DNA of 64,000 nucleotides from Nigrospora sphaerica (Eukaryota > Ascomycota > Sordariomycetes > Amphisphaeriales > Apiosporaceae). Under the pieces are notes generated by a model. It had not been told where the DNA came from and made no database searches. It worked only from the letters and a program-made list of their open reading frames with translations. The translations under genes and the position numbers were made by a program. Positions 10,212-22,161 of this stretch are shown here, piece by piece. Numbering within the stretch: position 1 is the first letter of the stretch; every line of letters starts with the position of its first letter. Where the stretch lies: assembly GCA_018287875.1 (NCBI GenBank), contig JAGVVL010000002.1:8370001-8434000 (forward strand), given 5' to 3'.

Positions 10212-12633
10212 ATGACTCCTACTACACCGCAGTCGGCACGACCGCCCACCAAGAAAAAACAAATCACCAGCTCCTTCCGCCACAGCATAGGCGGCCCTGG
10301 TCTACCGCGCACATCGCTCCGCGCATCGAGGGTAAGTGCTCGGTTCTGCTGGTTTCTGTTTCCTGTTATGCGAGGACTGCCATCTGACCGCCCAACGTGT
10401 TGCATAGTTATCTACCTTGCGCAACTCCACCACATCGCGACCGCAGGAGGACGCCAACGCCGACGACAATGGAGCCAGCAACCCGTTCGCGAGGCCAGCC
10501 TCGCGCCTGGGCAACAGCCCGGCCAAATCCGTACGCGCCTCCTCGCGCGAGAGCTCCAAGGAGAACCTGGCGCCTCCAGATGCAGATGAATACGAGACAC
10601 AGCGCAGGCGCATCGAGGAGCTGAAGGCCGAAGTCGCCGCCATGCGGTACAAGTGCGAGACCTACGAGCAAGAAAAGGAAATCATCTCTGTGCAGCACGA
10701 GAAGGAGCTGCGGGACAAGGACCGTAAGGCCGAGGAGGACTTCAAGCAGCGTCAGACTGCTGAAGGCGAGAAGGCCCAGGCGGAGCGCCAGGTCGCTGCC
10801 ATCATGGCCGAGCTACACGAACTCAAAGATAAGGCCGAGAACGACACCAACGCGCTTGAAAAGCGAGTGCGCGACTCGGAGCAGGAGGCCAGACAACTGC
10901 AAGAGCAGTTGGAGGACCTGTCTGACGCCAAGCACGAGTCGGAGCGCGTGAACCAGAAACGCGTCGTGGAATTGGAAAAGCAGATTGCGAGCGCCCGACA
11001 GACGACGGAGGAGCTCGAGCAGCTCGGGAAAGCAAGAGAAGAGGCGCTGCAGCAGGCCCAGGATCAGTTGGCGACGAAAAATACCGCCATCGGTGAACTG
11101 GAGGCCGAAGTCCTCCGACTCAAGGCCCAGACGGGCGACGCCGACACTATTGCTGTTATTCGTCGCGAGCTCAGTGACCAAGTCCAGCACCTCCGGGCGG
11201 TGGAGGCGAGCAACAGCAAGTTGCAAGCCGAGGTCACCCATTACCGCCAAATCCACAAAGCCGTCGAAGTTGTCGAGGAGGAGAAGCGGTCATTACAGCG
11301 CAAACTGGAAGCTGCTAGCGCCCTGGAGACGGAGCTGTCGGAAGCCCGCTTGCAGCGCCAGCGGCTCGAGGACGAACGACTGGCCTGGACCGCCTACCTG
11401 GAAAGTGCGAACCGGGACGGCAACGCCATGGACTTGGAGTTTGACTCGCCCGAGGCCGTCGCTCGGGCGCTGGTCCAGGAGAGATTCAACGTCGCGTCTC
11501 TGGTGGAAAGGCTAGGTGCAACAGAAGCCGAGATGCGCGAAAGGGAGGAGATGATCAAAACATTGGAGAACGACAAGATTGAGCTGCACGCGCAGACTGA
11601 GAAGCTCAAGTCGGCCCAGGCCCCCCTCCCTGCGGACAAGATGCAGGCCCGCCTGGAGCGCCAACGCCTCCTCGCCGTCAAGGAAGCTGAATACCTGCGT
11701 GCGCAGCTTAAGAACTACGATGCCGAGGACGAGACATTCGAGCCCGAGAAGGTGGACCACCAGAAACTAGAGCGCATCGCTGAGCTCGAGAAGCTGGTCG
11801 ACCAATACAAGACCGAAGTCCAGACGCTCCAGAAGGAGCTCTCCTCAGTGGAGCAGCAACCTGCCAGCGCCGCGCCCGCATCCGTCGCCGTCGGCAGCAA
11901 GCGCCCGCATGGGGCGGACGAGGCGGACGCGGAGCGCATCGGCGAGCTCAACCGCAAGCGGCGCAAGCTGGAGGCGGAGCTGGCGGAGAAGACCAAGGCG
12001 CTCGAGGTGGCGCACACGGAAACGAAGGCGCTCAAATCGCGGCTGCGGGCGGCCGAGGCGTCCAACAAGACGCGCGTCCTAGCGCTACGGTCTAACCCGA
12101 CGTCCGACTTTGAGGCGGTCAAGACGGCGACGCTAGCGGCGCTGAAGCAGGAGAACAAGCAGCTGCTGGCGCAGGTCGAGAAGGCGCACAAGAACCCGCC
12201 ATTCCCCGTGATCCCGGCGTCGCAGCTGGCGGCGGCGCGGCGCGAGATCGAAGAGGCCAAGAAGGAGACGGCGTCGGCGCAGAAGTCGGCGCGCCGCCTC
12301 AAGGAAGTCTGGGCCGCCAAGTCGCACGAGTTCAAGGAGGCCATCTTCAGCACGCTGGGCTGGACCGTCACCTTCATCCCCAACGGCAAGATGCGCGTCG
12401 AAAGCGTCTTCAACCCCAGCACCACCGACGAGCACGAGAAGAGCATCGTCTTCGACGGCGAGCGCGGCACCATGAAGGTCAGCGGCGGGCCCCAGAGCCC
12501 CTTTGCACAGCGCATCGCCGACCAGATCCAGTTCTGGGTCCGCGACAAGGGCTGCATCCCCGGTTTCCTCGCCGCCCTCACCCTCGAGTTCTACGACGAG
12601 ATGCACAACAAGACACCGCCGGCCTCTTCGTAG
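10212..12633 (+). CDS. MAD1: spindle assembly checkpoint protein Mad1
   Basis: Mad1 recruits Mad2 to unattached kinetochores and nuclear pores and so templates the mitotic checkpoint signal. Exon 1 (10212-10331, 40 residues) and exon 2 (10408-12633) flank a 76-bp intron with a GTAAGT donor and a TGCATAG acceptor. The phases agree, giving 781 residues. The N-terminus is basic and Ser/Thr-rich (PTKKKQITSSFRHSIGGPGLP). From about residue 85 to 680 the protein is almost continuous coiled coil. The C-terminal globular domain carries the family signature: RRLKEVWAAKSHEFKEAIFS, then LGWTVTFIPNGKMRVESVF and a tail with IADQIQFWVRDKGCIPGFLAA. This matches the RWD-like domain that binds Bub1. Length and domain order are as expected. 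A Mad2-interaction segment should lie before the C-terminal domain, but I did not pin its exact residues. Confidence 0.95.
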
Positions 12634-13079
12634 AAGAAGACGCAGACAAGAGCGAGCGGGCAAGGAAAGCATCGGTGGCCGTCTTCTTTTTCGCTTATAC
12701 TACTATTGGCAAACGCAAGCATGATGATGATACCTGGGGAATGGTGCGGGCGTTGGTGGGAACCTGGCTTTGGTGGCATAAGTCTCGATGTTAAGGCTTC
12801 CTAGAGGCGAACGATTCTAGGCTTTTCCTATGTGTTCAATGGTCCAAAATACCGTCCTTCATGAATCCTGGGCCCACACCTGCTCTGGCGCAAGATGTGA
12901 GGTAGTTGATCCCACTCTCATGATGTCTCAGGTGCAACCGTCGTCCGGTGGTAGACCTCGATGGAAGAACCGACATAGAGCCTTTCGAGATGAACAACGG
13001 ACCGTTGTTGAAGGCCTACTTCTCATATACGCAGGGCGATCTCCACCCCCTGGGCGTGTCGCCCACCATCAACCCTACA
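12634..13079. other. convergent intergenic region MAD1 / P450
   Basis: About 450 bp lies between the stop codons of MAD1 and the P450 gene. It should hold both 3' untranslated regions. I see nothing else. Confidence 0.6.
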
Positions 13080-15212
13080 TCACCGTGGTTGATCCTTCCC
13101 CGCTTCTTCCCCGATCGCCCGCCGCGTCTCCGGCCGACGAAGCCTCACGCGCACCGGCATGCCATCCTTGGGGTGCACCGTGCCGTTGCCCACGCAGTAG
13201 GCGCGCTGACCGGCGATGGTCGGCGGCGGGTCGGGGCCGGGATTCGGACTAAGGGGTAACGCGCATCAGTAGGGAACGTAGACCGAGTGTGCCGAGACGA
13301 AAAAAAGCCACCTGGGAAGGGAAGTGGTAAGTGGAAAAGGGGGGGTTTTAGGGGGGGGAAGGAAAACCACCAGCCACCTACCGCGTCGCATCCCACGCCT
13401 CCCAAGCCTCCTCGATATCGAAGCGCCGGGCCAACAGCACGGCGACGAGGCGCAGCTCCGTCATGGCCAGCTCCTGGCCGATGCACTTGCGCGGCCCCTG
13501 GCCGAAGGCGCGCCAGGCGTTCTTCTGCTGCTGCCGGAGGCGCGCGTCACCGCGGGCGTCGTCCCGGGCTTCTCCCTCCTCCCCTTCTTCCTCTTCCGCC
13601 GCGGGGTCGCCCGCCAGCCAGCGCTCGGGCACGAAGTCGGCGCCGCGGGGCCAGACGTCGGGCCGGCACTGGACGATGGGGGTGGCGTCCCAGAGGACCC
13701 AGCCGGCCGTGTCGTAGGCGCGCGGGCGACCGGCGTCGTCGACGACGAGGGCGAAGCCCGGCCGGCCCTGCCGCATCGTGCCGAGGAGCGGGTACAGGCG
13801 CAGCGTCTCCTTGATGACGGCGAGCGTGTAGGGCAGGGCGTAGAGGCGGCGCGGCGCGGCGCGCAGGGCGGCCAGGCCGTCATCGTCGGTTCCCAGCGGG
13901 CCCAGCACGGCGTCGTGCTCGGCGCGCAGCCGCTCCAGCGCCCGCGGGTGCGCCGCCAGCAGCTTGACGAGCCAGCAGAGCGACGAGGCCGTCGTGTCGT
14001 GCCCGCCGAAGAGGAAGACCTTGGCGTTGGCCAGCAGCAGGTCGAGGAAGTCGGCGTCGAGGCCGGCCTCGCCCCCGCCCGCGTCGCCCTTTTCGGGGTA
14101 CAGCGTCCGCAGCGCGAGGTCGATGACGGTCGTCCGGTCGCTTCCCGCCGGTGGTCCGTTTCCCGCGTCTTTGTCGTCGGTGGCGGCCGCGGACGCGCAG
14201 AGCTTCTGCCACCGCGCTCTGATCGCCGGCGTCAAGTAATCGGCCATGACGCGGTTATTGCGCTCCACCGCGGACCGTTCCCTTGCGGCCCCCAAGAGGC
14301 CCCAGCCCCGGAGCGGGTGGTTCACGCGCGCCATCTTGTCGAGCTGGTCTAGCAAGGCCATTTTGAACGGGCTGCTGGAGCGCCGGGTTTGCTCTTGCAA
14401 GCGTACATCTCTGGGTGCGTGGCGTCGTTAGCAAAGGTTCCGGCGAGGGGGGGCAAACTCATGCCGTGCCAACAGCTACTGTGGAGCCGAAAAGGGGTCG
14501 TTCGGAGTTGGGCCAAGGGGCCGCGGACGTACAAGCAGGCGCGGACGATGATGTCGAGCGTCAGGTTCGTCGTCTTCTCCTCGAACTGAAAGACGGGGCC
14601 CCAACCCCCGCCGGATCCGGCCAGACCTTCCAGTGCCTCGGCGAACACGCCGGCCTCCTCGATCATCTCGGGCAGCAGCGCGGCAATGTTCCGCGAGCCG
14701 AAGCCCGGGTTGAAGCGCGAGCGCCACAGGCGCCATATGGGACCCTCGGTGCTGGCGATGTCGCGGGCGCCGGTGAGGATGCGCAGGGCGTCGCGCATGT
14801 AGGGGGCCTTGGGGAGGTTGGTGGTCTGGGTGAACTGGGCGACGGCGTCGGGGTGCGTGACGAGCATGAGCGGCGTGCCCATGGCGGGCCAGAGGTCGAG
14901 GTGGATGACGGCCGGCAGCACGGCGGCGCCGGGGAAGAAGCGCCGGTGCTGCTCGAGGACCCAGGCGTGCAGCGCCATCATGCTGGCGTCGGCCGGATGT
15001 GTGCGCCGGAACTCGGCCACGACGCCGAGGTGGCCCCACAGCCACGAGTGCGGCAGCGTCGGCACCCCCGACGCCCTGAGCCGCTGCACCTCGCGCCGGA
15101 TCCTGTACCCGAGATACAGCCACTGGCCTGCCGCTTTGGCGGCGTAAAGAACAATGAGGCTTGCGAGCAGCTGCGCCGCCAGGCGCACACCGGCTGCCGT
15201 GAGGTACTCCAT
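13080..15212 (-). CDS. membrane-anchored cytochrome P450 monooxygenase
   Basis: Three exons encode 625 residues. Exon 1 is 15212-14533; intron 1 is 122 bp with a GTACGT donor, a TTTGCTAAC branch and a CCCAG acceptor. Exon 2 is 14410-13382; intron 2 is 133 bp with a GTAGGT donor and a CCTTAG acceptor. Exon 3 is 13248-13080. The phases agree at both junctions. Exon 3 supplies the usual fungal P450 ending (GQRAYCVGNGTVHPKDGMPVRVRLR); stopping in exon 2 would remove it. Landmarks are the N-terminal anchor (LAAQLLASLIVLYAAKAAG), I-helix GGHDTT (about 362-367), ExxR in KETLRLYP (about 428-431) and the haem loop FGQGPRKCIG with Cys about 536. An acidic insertion (EEEEGEEGEARDD) precedes the haem loop. 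The subfamily and substrate cannot be read from sequence; CYP4/CYP52/CYP59-like fungal groups are possible. No other biosynthetic gene is adjacent. Confidence 0.93.
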
Positions 15213-18200
15213 GGTCAGTCGCTGGTCCGCCCTGACCTGGCTGGAATGAGGATGTGGGAGGATTCTGGTGGTGTCCTCGGCGGGCAGTGTCACGACTTAA
15301 GGGAGATGGCCAGACGAACCCGGACTGGGGACCCCTCGGGAGTTAAGCCCATCGACCTCCCTCACAACCTACCTACATCCCCATAGACCAAGACGAAGTC
15401 TGTTTCACCTCCAATTGCGTATTCAGAGGGGTCCGGTTTGGACCGGATCACATATGCCCGTTCTAGTTTCGCTTGCGAGTGACCAGGGGTTCAGGTTTCC
15501 AAGTCTGAATGCCAGGTAAACAGGGTCATTTCTGTCCCCCACCTTCCACTTTGCCAAGCGACAACGAGCACCTCGAGTGCTTCTCTCCAAGAACCCTATG
15601 CGATGGTCCCATGGGTTGGAAGAACGGGCATCGCGAAGCCCCTATTTCCTCCTTCCCCCCCCCGTTCAGATGCGGACCGCGGATTGACGAGACGTTGGCT
15701 GCTAACCGAAGGGAGGGGGCGCCTTGGCGCGGGGTTTCCACGAAAGCCGGGGGCGTCTCCCTGCAACTACCCTGGAGCCCTGTAAGCGAAGCAGGAGCCA
15801 ATTCCTCCCGGGTAATACATTAGGTACATCACCTCGTATATGCACTTGCTCCCGTGACTTATTTACTTCGGGTAAACCAACACAACGCCCAAATGACAGG
15901 CGTCTATGGCGCAAGACAATTCGGTTTGCATCCGGCGGCCTAGTTATAGCCCTATTGTCTTCGCAAAAGCAATTGATCGTGCGAGCGTGCGGCTGAAACG
16001 AAGCTCGTATTCGCAGGTACGTGGTTAAATATTGATTATGCCCTTCAACTGACGCCGCGCGTGAAGCGCCGGCCAGCGGATTGGGATACCCGGCTTATTA
16101 GCCAGTTTCCTCATGCCTGCCCCCGTTGGGCGCGCACGGCGGCTAACGTCCAATGCGAGAGCATTCGCAGTCCCCCAGCCAAGCTCGAGCTTGATGGGGC
16201 CACCGGCCCTGGAGAGATGGCCGGGCCTCTGCGGGAAGTCCGGCTCGACGACGTCGACAATGCCGACCAAGTCGGTGGGCGTCTGGATAGGACTCGGCAT
16301 GGCTCTTCTTCCGCGTGCCTGTGAGGGTCCTTGCAAAACCTCGCGCCCCTGGAGCTTACAGGTAGAAGTGCTCTCCTGAGGTTAGTTGAGAGCACCACAC
16401 GTGGCTCCGGAGGTCGGGGGGAGACTCGTAGGTCCCAAGTACTCCTTGGCTTCGGGCAGGTGCATTCTCATATTCGCCTTCAAAGGCATCATAGATGTCC
16501 TTGCACTTGGGGAAGGCGGGAATTCCATCGTTGACAGGGGACCCGGGCGTGCCGGGGGGCGGGCCCATGGCTCTAGCGCCCTTCGGTGTAAGTGTTCATA
16601 CCAATCACCTTGGTGTGCGGGATCAAGAAAGGAAGCGGGTGGAACCCCCGGAACGGTACCTACTTATAAACCTCCGACGAATATAACCCAGTTCTTTATC
16701 CAGGGATCCCATCGGTGTCGCTTCAAGTTGATAGCTGATGAACGATTAGAGGTCCGCCTTGAATGTGCGGACTACATCCTTGATTCTCTCCTACCCACGC
16801 ACCTCCCATTGGGCCAAGATGCCCCGAGCCTTTCGCTTCCGGGGGTCGTCGGTATTGGAAGAAAAGTAGCTATCCAAGGTAGCGTACCGTCATTGCCAAA
16901 TTCGGAGTCCTTGATTCTAGTTGCGCATCTCGGCCTGCTTGAGGCAGATTAAGCCCGGCGTCGCTTGAGCTCGAACTTGCGATGACCATTGCCCAGGATT
17001 CCAGAGCTCCTTCAGGAGGAAAGGTGCCACGACAGGTATGAACAACTTAAGACCTGCTAATAGGTCTTCCACACCTGAAGGGTTCGGCATGATCGCCGAG
17101 GCGCTGTATCATGGATCCCAGATCACTCCTTGTTCATTGATACACCATCCGTTTCCGAAATTGTTCTGCCTACTGGCATTTGGATCTACAACATTTCATT
17201 TCTCGAGTAGGGTTCTCTTAAGACGATCATTCTTCGCCTCTAATGAGACTGCCAATTTGAATACGGGTGGGCTTCAACAAAACGAGCGCTGTGATGGTGG
17301 CTGTTACCTTCATAATGCAACGTCTGGATCAAATCATCTCTCGAATCGGTGGATTGGCATCTGGAATTGCGCACCACGAGTAGTCTGAAGGGCCAGGACA
17401 AAGATACCGATGGCGTCTGGGGGTTGGGTGAAAGGTATTGATGCCATCCTTGCACGCGAGGTCATCTACTGCCGGTTTCAGACCCGGGTGATGAAAATAG
17501 AAGCGACTCAACGGGATTTACCATTTCGACCTCAAGATGCAAGAAGTTGTGGGCCGTGCGTTTGCCCCACGGGAATAATCGCCTGTCAGGTCAAGGTCTG
17601 ACGGCCAGTGAGCCCTGTTCCCAAAGCAGATTCCCGCGGAAAATGTGAGACCCCATGAGGAATCAGAAAAACTGGCTATGCGTGGCAAAGACAAGCGGCT
17701 TGCTGGGTTTCCCGGTTTGGGCTCCATATGTACGTGCATACCTAGCTTGGCAAACAACAGATTCAGCAGACGGTTTGCTGAACACAACCTTCTGCGGATC
17801 GGACAAGGGGAGCCCAAAGACAATCGAAGATTCTGAACGGGCGTCGCCCAAGAGTTAAACCACTTCTAGAGATGGAAGAGACTGGCGCCATTGGTCGAGA
17901 GTCATTCGGAACCATTGACCGCGCGTTGAGGAAAATTCAATGGATGTCATCACTCTAGGGGTGTTGTCGCTGTTCGGAAATGTGTATTCCTCTTTATTGT
18001 AAACTGCTTCCGGCGCGAGCAGTGACTAGTGTTGAATCAACCTCTGGCTTGCGTGTCTCTGCTTCAACACCAGCGCCGGCATCTTCTCTTTACCACGAGA
18101 ACATGCGTGCTGTGAGCATCGTGCTCATTGCGCCGTGCCAGTTCTCTCCCACTTTGCATCTGTTGCACGTCGCCTTCTTTCCTGTGCCATGACTGGTGGT

Positions 18201-19065
18201 GTACCGAGCGCAGGTCCTCTGCAGGTTGGCGACGGCGACAATCACGTTTGTAGCAAATAGTAATGCGAGCACGACCGACATGTCACGGCTGGTCAAGCAC
18301 GGTAAGGCCCGTGACACTGAGATGACCCGCGTGCAGCAGACGACATGGGGTATCAGGCAAAGCCCGGAATATGCGGTCAACATCATGCTTGGACCCTGAC
18401 AGGGCGGATGCCTGTCCCTTGCCGCGTTGGTGGCGGCGCACCCACACGCGGAACCGGGTTGTTATTTTACCTCTAGCAAGTTCCTGTCGCGGTTGATGTG
18501 CAGATGTATGCATCTACTACCCATCTTAGGGGAACTTGGGTCCCAAAGCGGTGGATGGCGCGGTGCTGCATGGGTCTGGTTGTATCGTTTGTCAAACAGA
18601 CTGCCGTACATGAACTTCCCTGCCCGTACACTTGACCCGAAACCATGAGCATAACGACTATTTTCTCAACATCCGCCGGATCTGCTGCCGTCCCGATCCG
18701 TTCCCATGGGATCGACTTGACAACCGGAGCATAAGTTAAACGGGCCATACCCTGCGCCCCTCTCGTGGCTCCAGATCCCTCGTGCCATCCATCCATCCAT
18801 GATTGCGTCGTGCAAAATATTACGGAATACTTCCAGACTGACACCCCCACGTCGGCAGACCACAAAGTGGACCCGGGTTCCAATTGACACTTCTCCATCC
18901 AATCGGCGTCCAACCTGCCGTGTGGCCAGGGGGTCCCACCCATTCGTTTGCTGGCCACGCCCAAAAATCCTAAAGCGGTCGGGCCAAACCTAGAGCCAGC
19001 GCAGCCGCTTTTGCCCCGTAGACGCGGTGAGAGAGTGGGAGACATGTCGCAAACGGTCACGCACA
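15213..19065. other. gene-poor 3.9-kb region
   Basis: No complete gene can be supported apart from one weak small-secreted candidate (18090-18281). On the minus strand there are coding-like pieces that do not join into one frame. Examples are 16356-16568 (a piece with FPKCKDIYDAFEGEYENAP), 16025-16336, and 17663-17851 (FGLPLSDPQKVVFSKPSAES). They may be relics of one or more decayed genes, or chance. Confidence 0.45.
18090..18281 (-). CDS. candidate small secreted protein (weak)
   Basis: A 63-residue frame starts MSVVLALLFATNVIVAVA, which looks like a cleavable signal peptide. A basic tail with three cysteines (RTCARY and KATCNRCK) follows, ending FSW. No TATA box or family match is evident. 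The reading may be extended or changed by an unseen intron. It is listed only because the N-terminus is signal-peptide-like. Confidence 0.25.
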   Translation of the reverse strand: MSVVLALLFATNVIVAVANLQRTCARYTTSHGTGKKATCNRCKVGENWHGAMSTMLTARMFSW

Positions 19066-20064
19066 ATGGCGAAGAGAGCCCTGGTCAGTCCCTCCCTCTT
19101 CTTTGCGCGCCCTTCCTTCCCGCCGCGGTTCCGCCCTTGTCTCCGTCTCGCCCAATTCGCGACCATGGGATCCGACATGGCTGACCCGAAGCGCTGCCCA
19201 GACCCGGCCGTGGTCATCAGCCCCAAGATCGCCGACCCGTGGTCGGTAGACAAGGCGCTGGCGACAGTGCTTCCCGCGCCGCCCGCCGAGGGCAGCTCCT
19301 CGCCCGTTCCCTTCTTCCACCTGCTCGAGCGCCTCAAGACGAACAAGCGAGAGGGATGGCGCCGCTTCGGCATTGAGCGGTACGTCGGCCCCCCTTCCCC
19401 CTAGCTACTGCGCGGCCCAGAGCCGTCCCCGGGTGTATCTTTTCTGCTAATGCCCCACTCCCGCAGCGGCGAGTCCATCTCGGACCACATGTACCGCATG
19501 TCCCTGATGACCATGTTCTGTCCGCCGGCGCTGGCCCAGCAGATCGACCTGGCCAAGTGCATGAAGATGTGCCTGATTCACGACATGGCCGAGTCGCTCG
19601 TGGGCGACATCACCCCCGTCGACGGGGTGCCCAAGCCCGAGAAAAGCCGGCGCGAGGCCGAGACGATGGACTATATTGAGAAGCGGCTGCTGGGCGGCGT
19701 GCACGGCGGCGTGCCCGGCGCCGAACTGCGCGCCATCTGGCAGGAGTACGAGGACTCGCAGACCAAGGACAGCCTCTTCGTGCACGACATCGACAAGATG
19801 GAGCTGCTCTGCCAGATGGTCGAGTACGAGAAGCGCGCCGACCGCCGTCTCGACCTCGGCGAGTTCGCCTACGTCGCCACCAAGATGGTGCTGCCCGAGA
19901 CGCAGGCCTGGGCCCAGGAGGTCCTCAAGGAGCGCGAGGCCTTCTGGTCCGGCCAGACCCACGTCCACGGCGAGGCCGGCGTCGATGGCGGCGTCAAGCA
20001 GGACAAGGTTCAGCAGCAGGCCGCCTACTACAGCAAACCCGAGACCAACGGCGACGGACACTGA
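19066..20064 (+). CDS. HD-domain 5'-deoxynucleotidase-like protein (HDDC2/YfbR/Ygk1 family)
   Basis: Family members are metal-dependent phosphohydrolases that release phosphate from deoxynucleoside 5'-monophosphates. Exon 1 ends at 19379 and exon 2 runs 19467-20064; the 87-bp intron has a GTACGT donor, a TGCTAAT branch and a CCGCAG acceptor. The junction restores GWRRFGIERGESISDHMYRM, the family hallmark. Metal ligands are in place: His in SDHMYRM, His-Asp in LIHDMAESLVGDITP (about 143-144), and Asp in FVHDIDKMELL (about 212). From the ATG at 19066 the protein is 303 residues, and the first ~35 (Arg/Ser/Phe/Pro-rich, no acidic residues) could target mitochondria. Starting at the ATG at 19165 (MGSDMADP) gives a 270-residue cytosolic form. 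Dual targeting by alternative starts is possible but unproven. The C-terminal ~30 residues are not part of the domain. Confidence 0.92.
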
Positions 20065-22161
20065 GAGCGCGCAGGCGCGCGGGCGCGCGCGAGAGAGAGC
20101 CTGGACTGGCTTGCCCTCGATGCCTGCCGGCCCTGGCCATTGCCTGGACCTCCTCCGTACCGCCCGGCTGCTACGTTTGATAGAGTCTTGGGGTCACCGA
20201 AGAAGAAGGCCGTACGGCTCGGCACACAGAACGTCACTGTGCGCGGTGACGTATGACGGGATCCTTAGCAGATAGACACACCGGGGCGTTGGCCATCTAA
20301 ATCCAGGAGCATGGAAAGCCCACTTTGAAGTCTACTCGACTAATCCCGTGCGCTGGCGTGCAAAAGCCGTGTTGCAAGTACCGCGCACGATGCTCTTTTT
20401 CTTTTCTTTTTAAAGCACTTACTTTGCGTAAGGGGGCACCATCCGTGGGAATAAATGGTGCACCTTTATCGTGGCTACGCGAGGCTGCCCCGCGATGCCC
20501 CGCATGACGAAAGTGTACTTACTACTTACCAATGGTGGTTGTCTCGAACGGGAAGCCCAGGTTGGGTTTACGTTGCGCTCCCCAATCCACTAGGACGGCC
20601 ACGGGAGGCGCTTGGCGTTAAACGGAACCCGACGACAAGAATGAAGCTCTGCCATGTCTATCTCAACAAATTGGGGTATAACTCAGGAATAGTTGTATCC
20701 GGACGAAGCGGCGGGACCCTGCAGTCCATCAGCTGCGCACCCTCGAGGTTGTTTTTCCAGGGTCCACGGTGGTTGGGGGCATGTGGTGGACGATCTCTTG
20801 CGGCGGCATCCACCCCGTATCCGTGTGCGCTTCTTTGTAGGCAGCGCCTCATGAGCAACGTTCTAGTGGTCATATTGGTATGAGAACTAATGTGTAGCCG
20901 TCATACCGTCGTTCGGGCCGCGGAGAGGCCTTAGGCGTGCTGTGCGCCTTACAATAGGAGGTGTTTTGGTGGCGAGACAGAGTGCACACGATGCACGGTA
21001 CCTCTCTGCGTCAGTCAGTACCAAATGCGCGGGATGGGTCTGGGTGTTTTTTGCCTCTGATCGGCCAGAGGGGGGAAACCGGAGCCCCCTTTCCCATTCG
21101 GCCGCAGCTGAAGAAGAGGGGCTTGCGGTCGACGAGCGGTGAAGGGAAACCCTGTTGCTGCCCATGCGATACTGGGATGATTTTTCCAACCCCCCGTTGA
21201 AGGCATTTCTGTGCATTCCGCCGTCGTGCAAATTGACTGACACACCAGCACCACCACACGAGTGGCAGCACAGTCTTCTGGGTGCGTGTCGTGCAGGCGC
21301 CGCCTGTTCTCCTCCCCCCTCAATTCCACTTCCCGCTTTCCCACGAGCGACAGCCCAGCAGACCAATCAGTCCGAAGCTGCTGTTGTTTGTTGCTGGCTC
21401 GGCGCGGAAGCTCAGCCGGTGTCTTGAAAGCTCGCCAGCGTGTGGGCGCGTGAGAGGGGTCTGAGCTGTATGTGCGTGCGTTTGTGTGTATGTGTGTGAG
21501 TGTGTCGTGAGAAGAACGTCTTTGTTGCTTGTACTTGGGTTCCGAAAGCTATCGCCAGCTGTTCTGCCTGTCTCGTGCCGCCCCGACAAAGCCATCGGCC
21601 CATCCCACCCTATCCAGTCCATCCACCCACGCGCAACCCATCCGTTTGTGATCACCGGCTTACGTGCCTATCCCCGTCCGCTCCTTTGCCCCGACAACGC
21701 AAAGTCTAAACATCCGCAGACGACGGGTGGTACGTCGCATCAAACGTTGGGCGCAGGAGACTTTTGCCTTTCCCACCATCGCGCGAGAGGCCTGCACGTT
21801 GACCCGACTCTCCTTTGCTGGAAGACGCCGGCCGCCGCCGCCGCCGCCGCCGCTGCTGCTGCTGCTGCTGCTTCTGCTGTTGCTGCATCAACGATAGCGA
21901 CACGTCCGATACTGTCCAGCGGTGCGTCGCGGCCTCAAACGTCGACAGTGACACCTGGAACCGCCACTGGCCAGACCAACTCTACACACGGACAAAAAAG
22001 CCTAGCGACCCGGGCGCGCGCGCAGCCGCGAAAGGCTCTGCTAAAGGCGCGCTCCGCCCGTCACGTCAGCGGCCGACCCGCCCGCGCACCTCGAGACAAC
22101 CACAACACACGCTGGCATCCGAGCCAGCAGACCGTCGGACCTCACCGTCGCCCCGACCGTC
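20065..22161. other. intergenic / long 5' leader, no supported gene
   Basis: About 2.1 kb with no coding-like frame. It contains a GT-rich stretch (about 21471-21510) and a GCC/GCT trinucleotide run (21827-21886). The last ~600 bp is pyrimidine- and CAC-rich, as in a long 5' untranslated leader of the gene at 22162. Confidence 0.55.
21827..21886 (+). repeat. GCC/GCT trinucleotide repeat
   Basis: About ten GCC units pass into GCT units, about 275 bp upstream of the next ATG, so it lies in the presumed leader. In other frames it would encode poly-Ala, poly-Leu or (antisense) poly-Gln, which explains several spurious open frames. Confidence 0.85.

Noticed and set aside
11715..12581. 288-codon minus-strand ORF opposite MAD1
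   Set aside because: Antisense of coiled-coil coding sequence; its Ser/Ala/Arg-rich composition follows from that.
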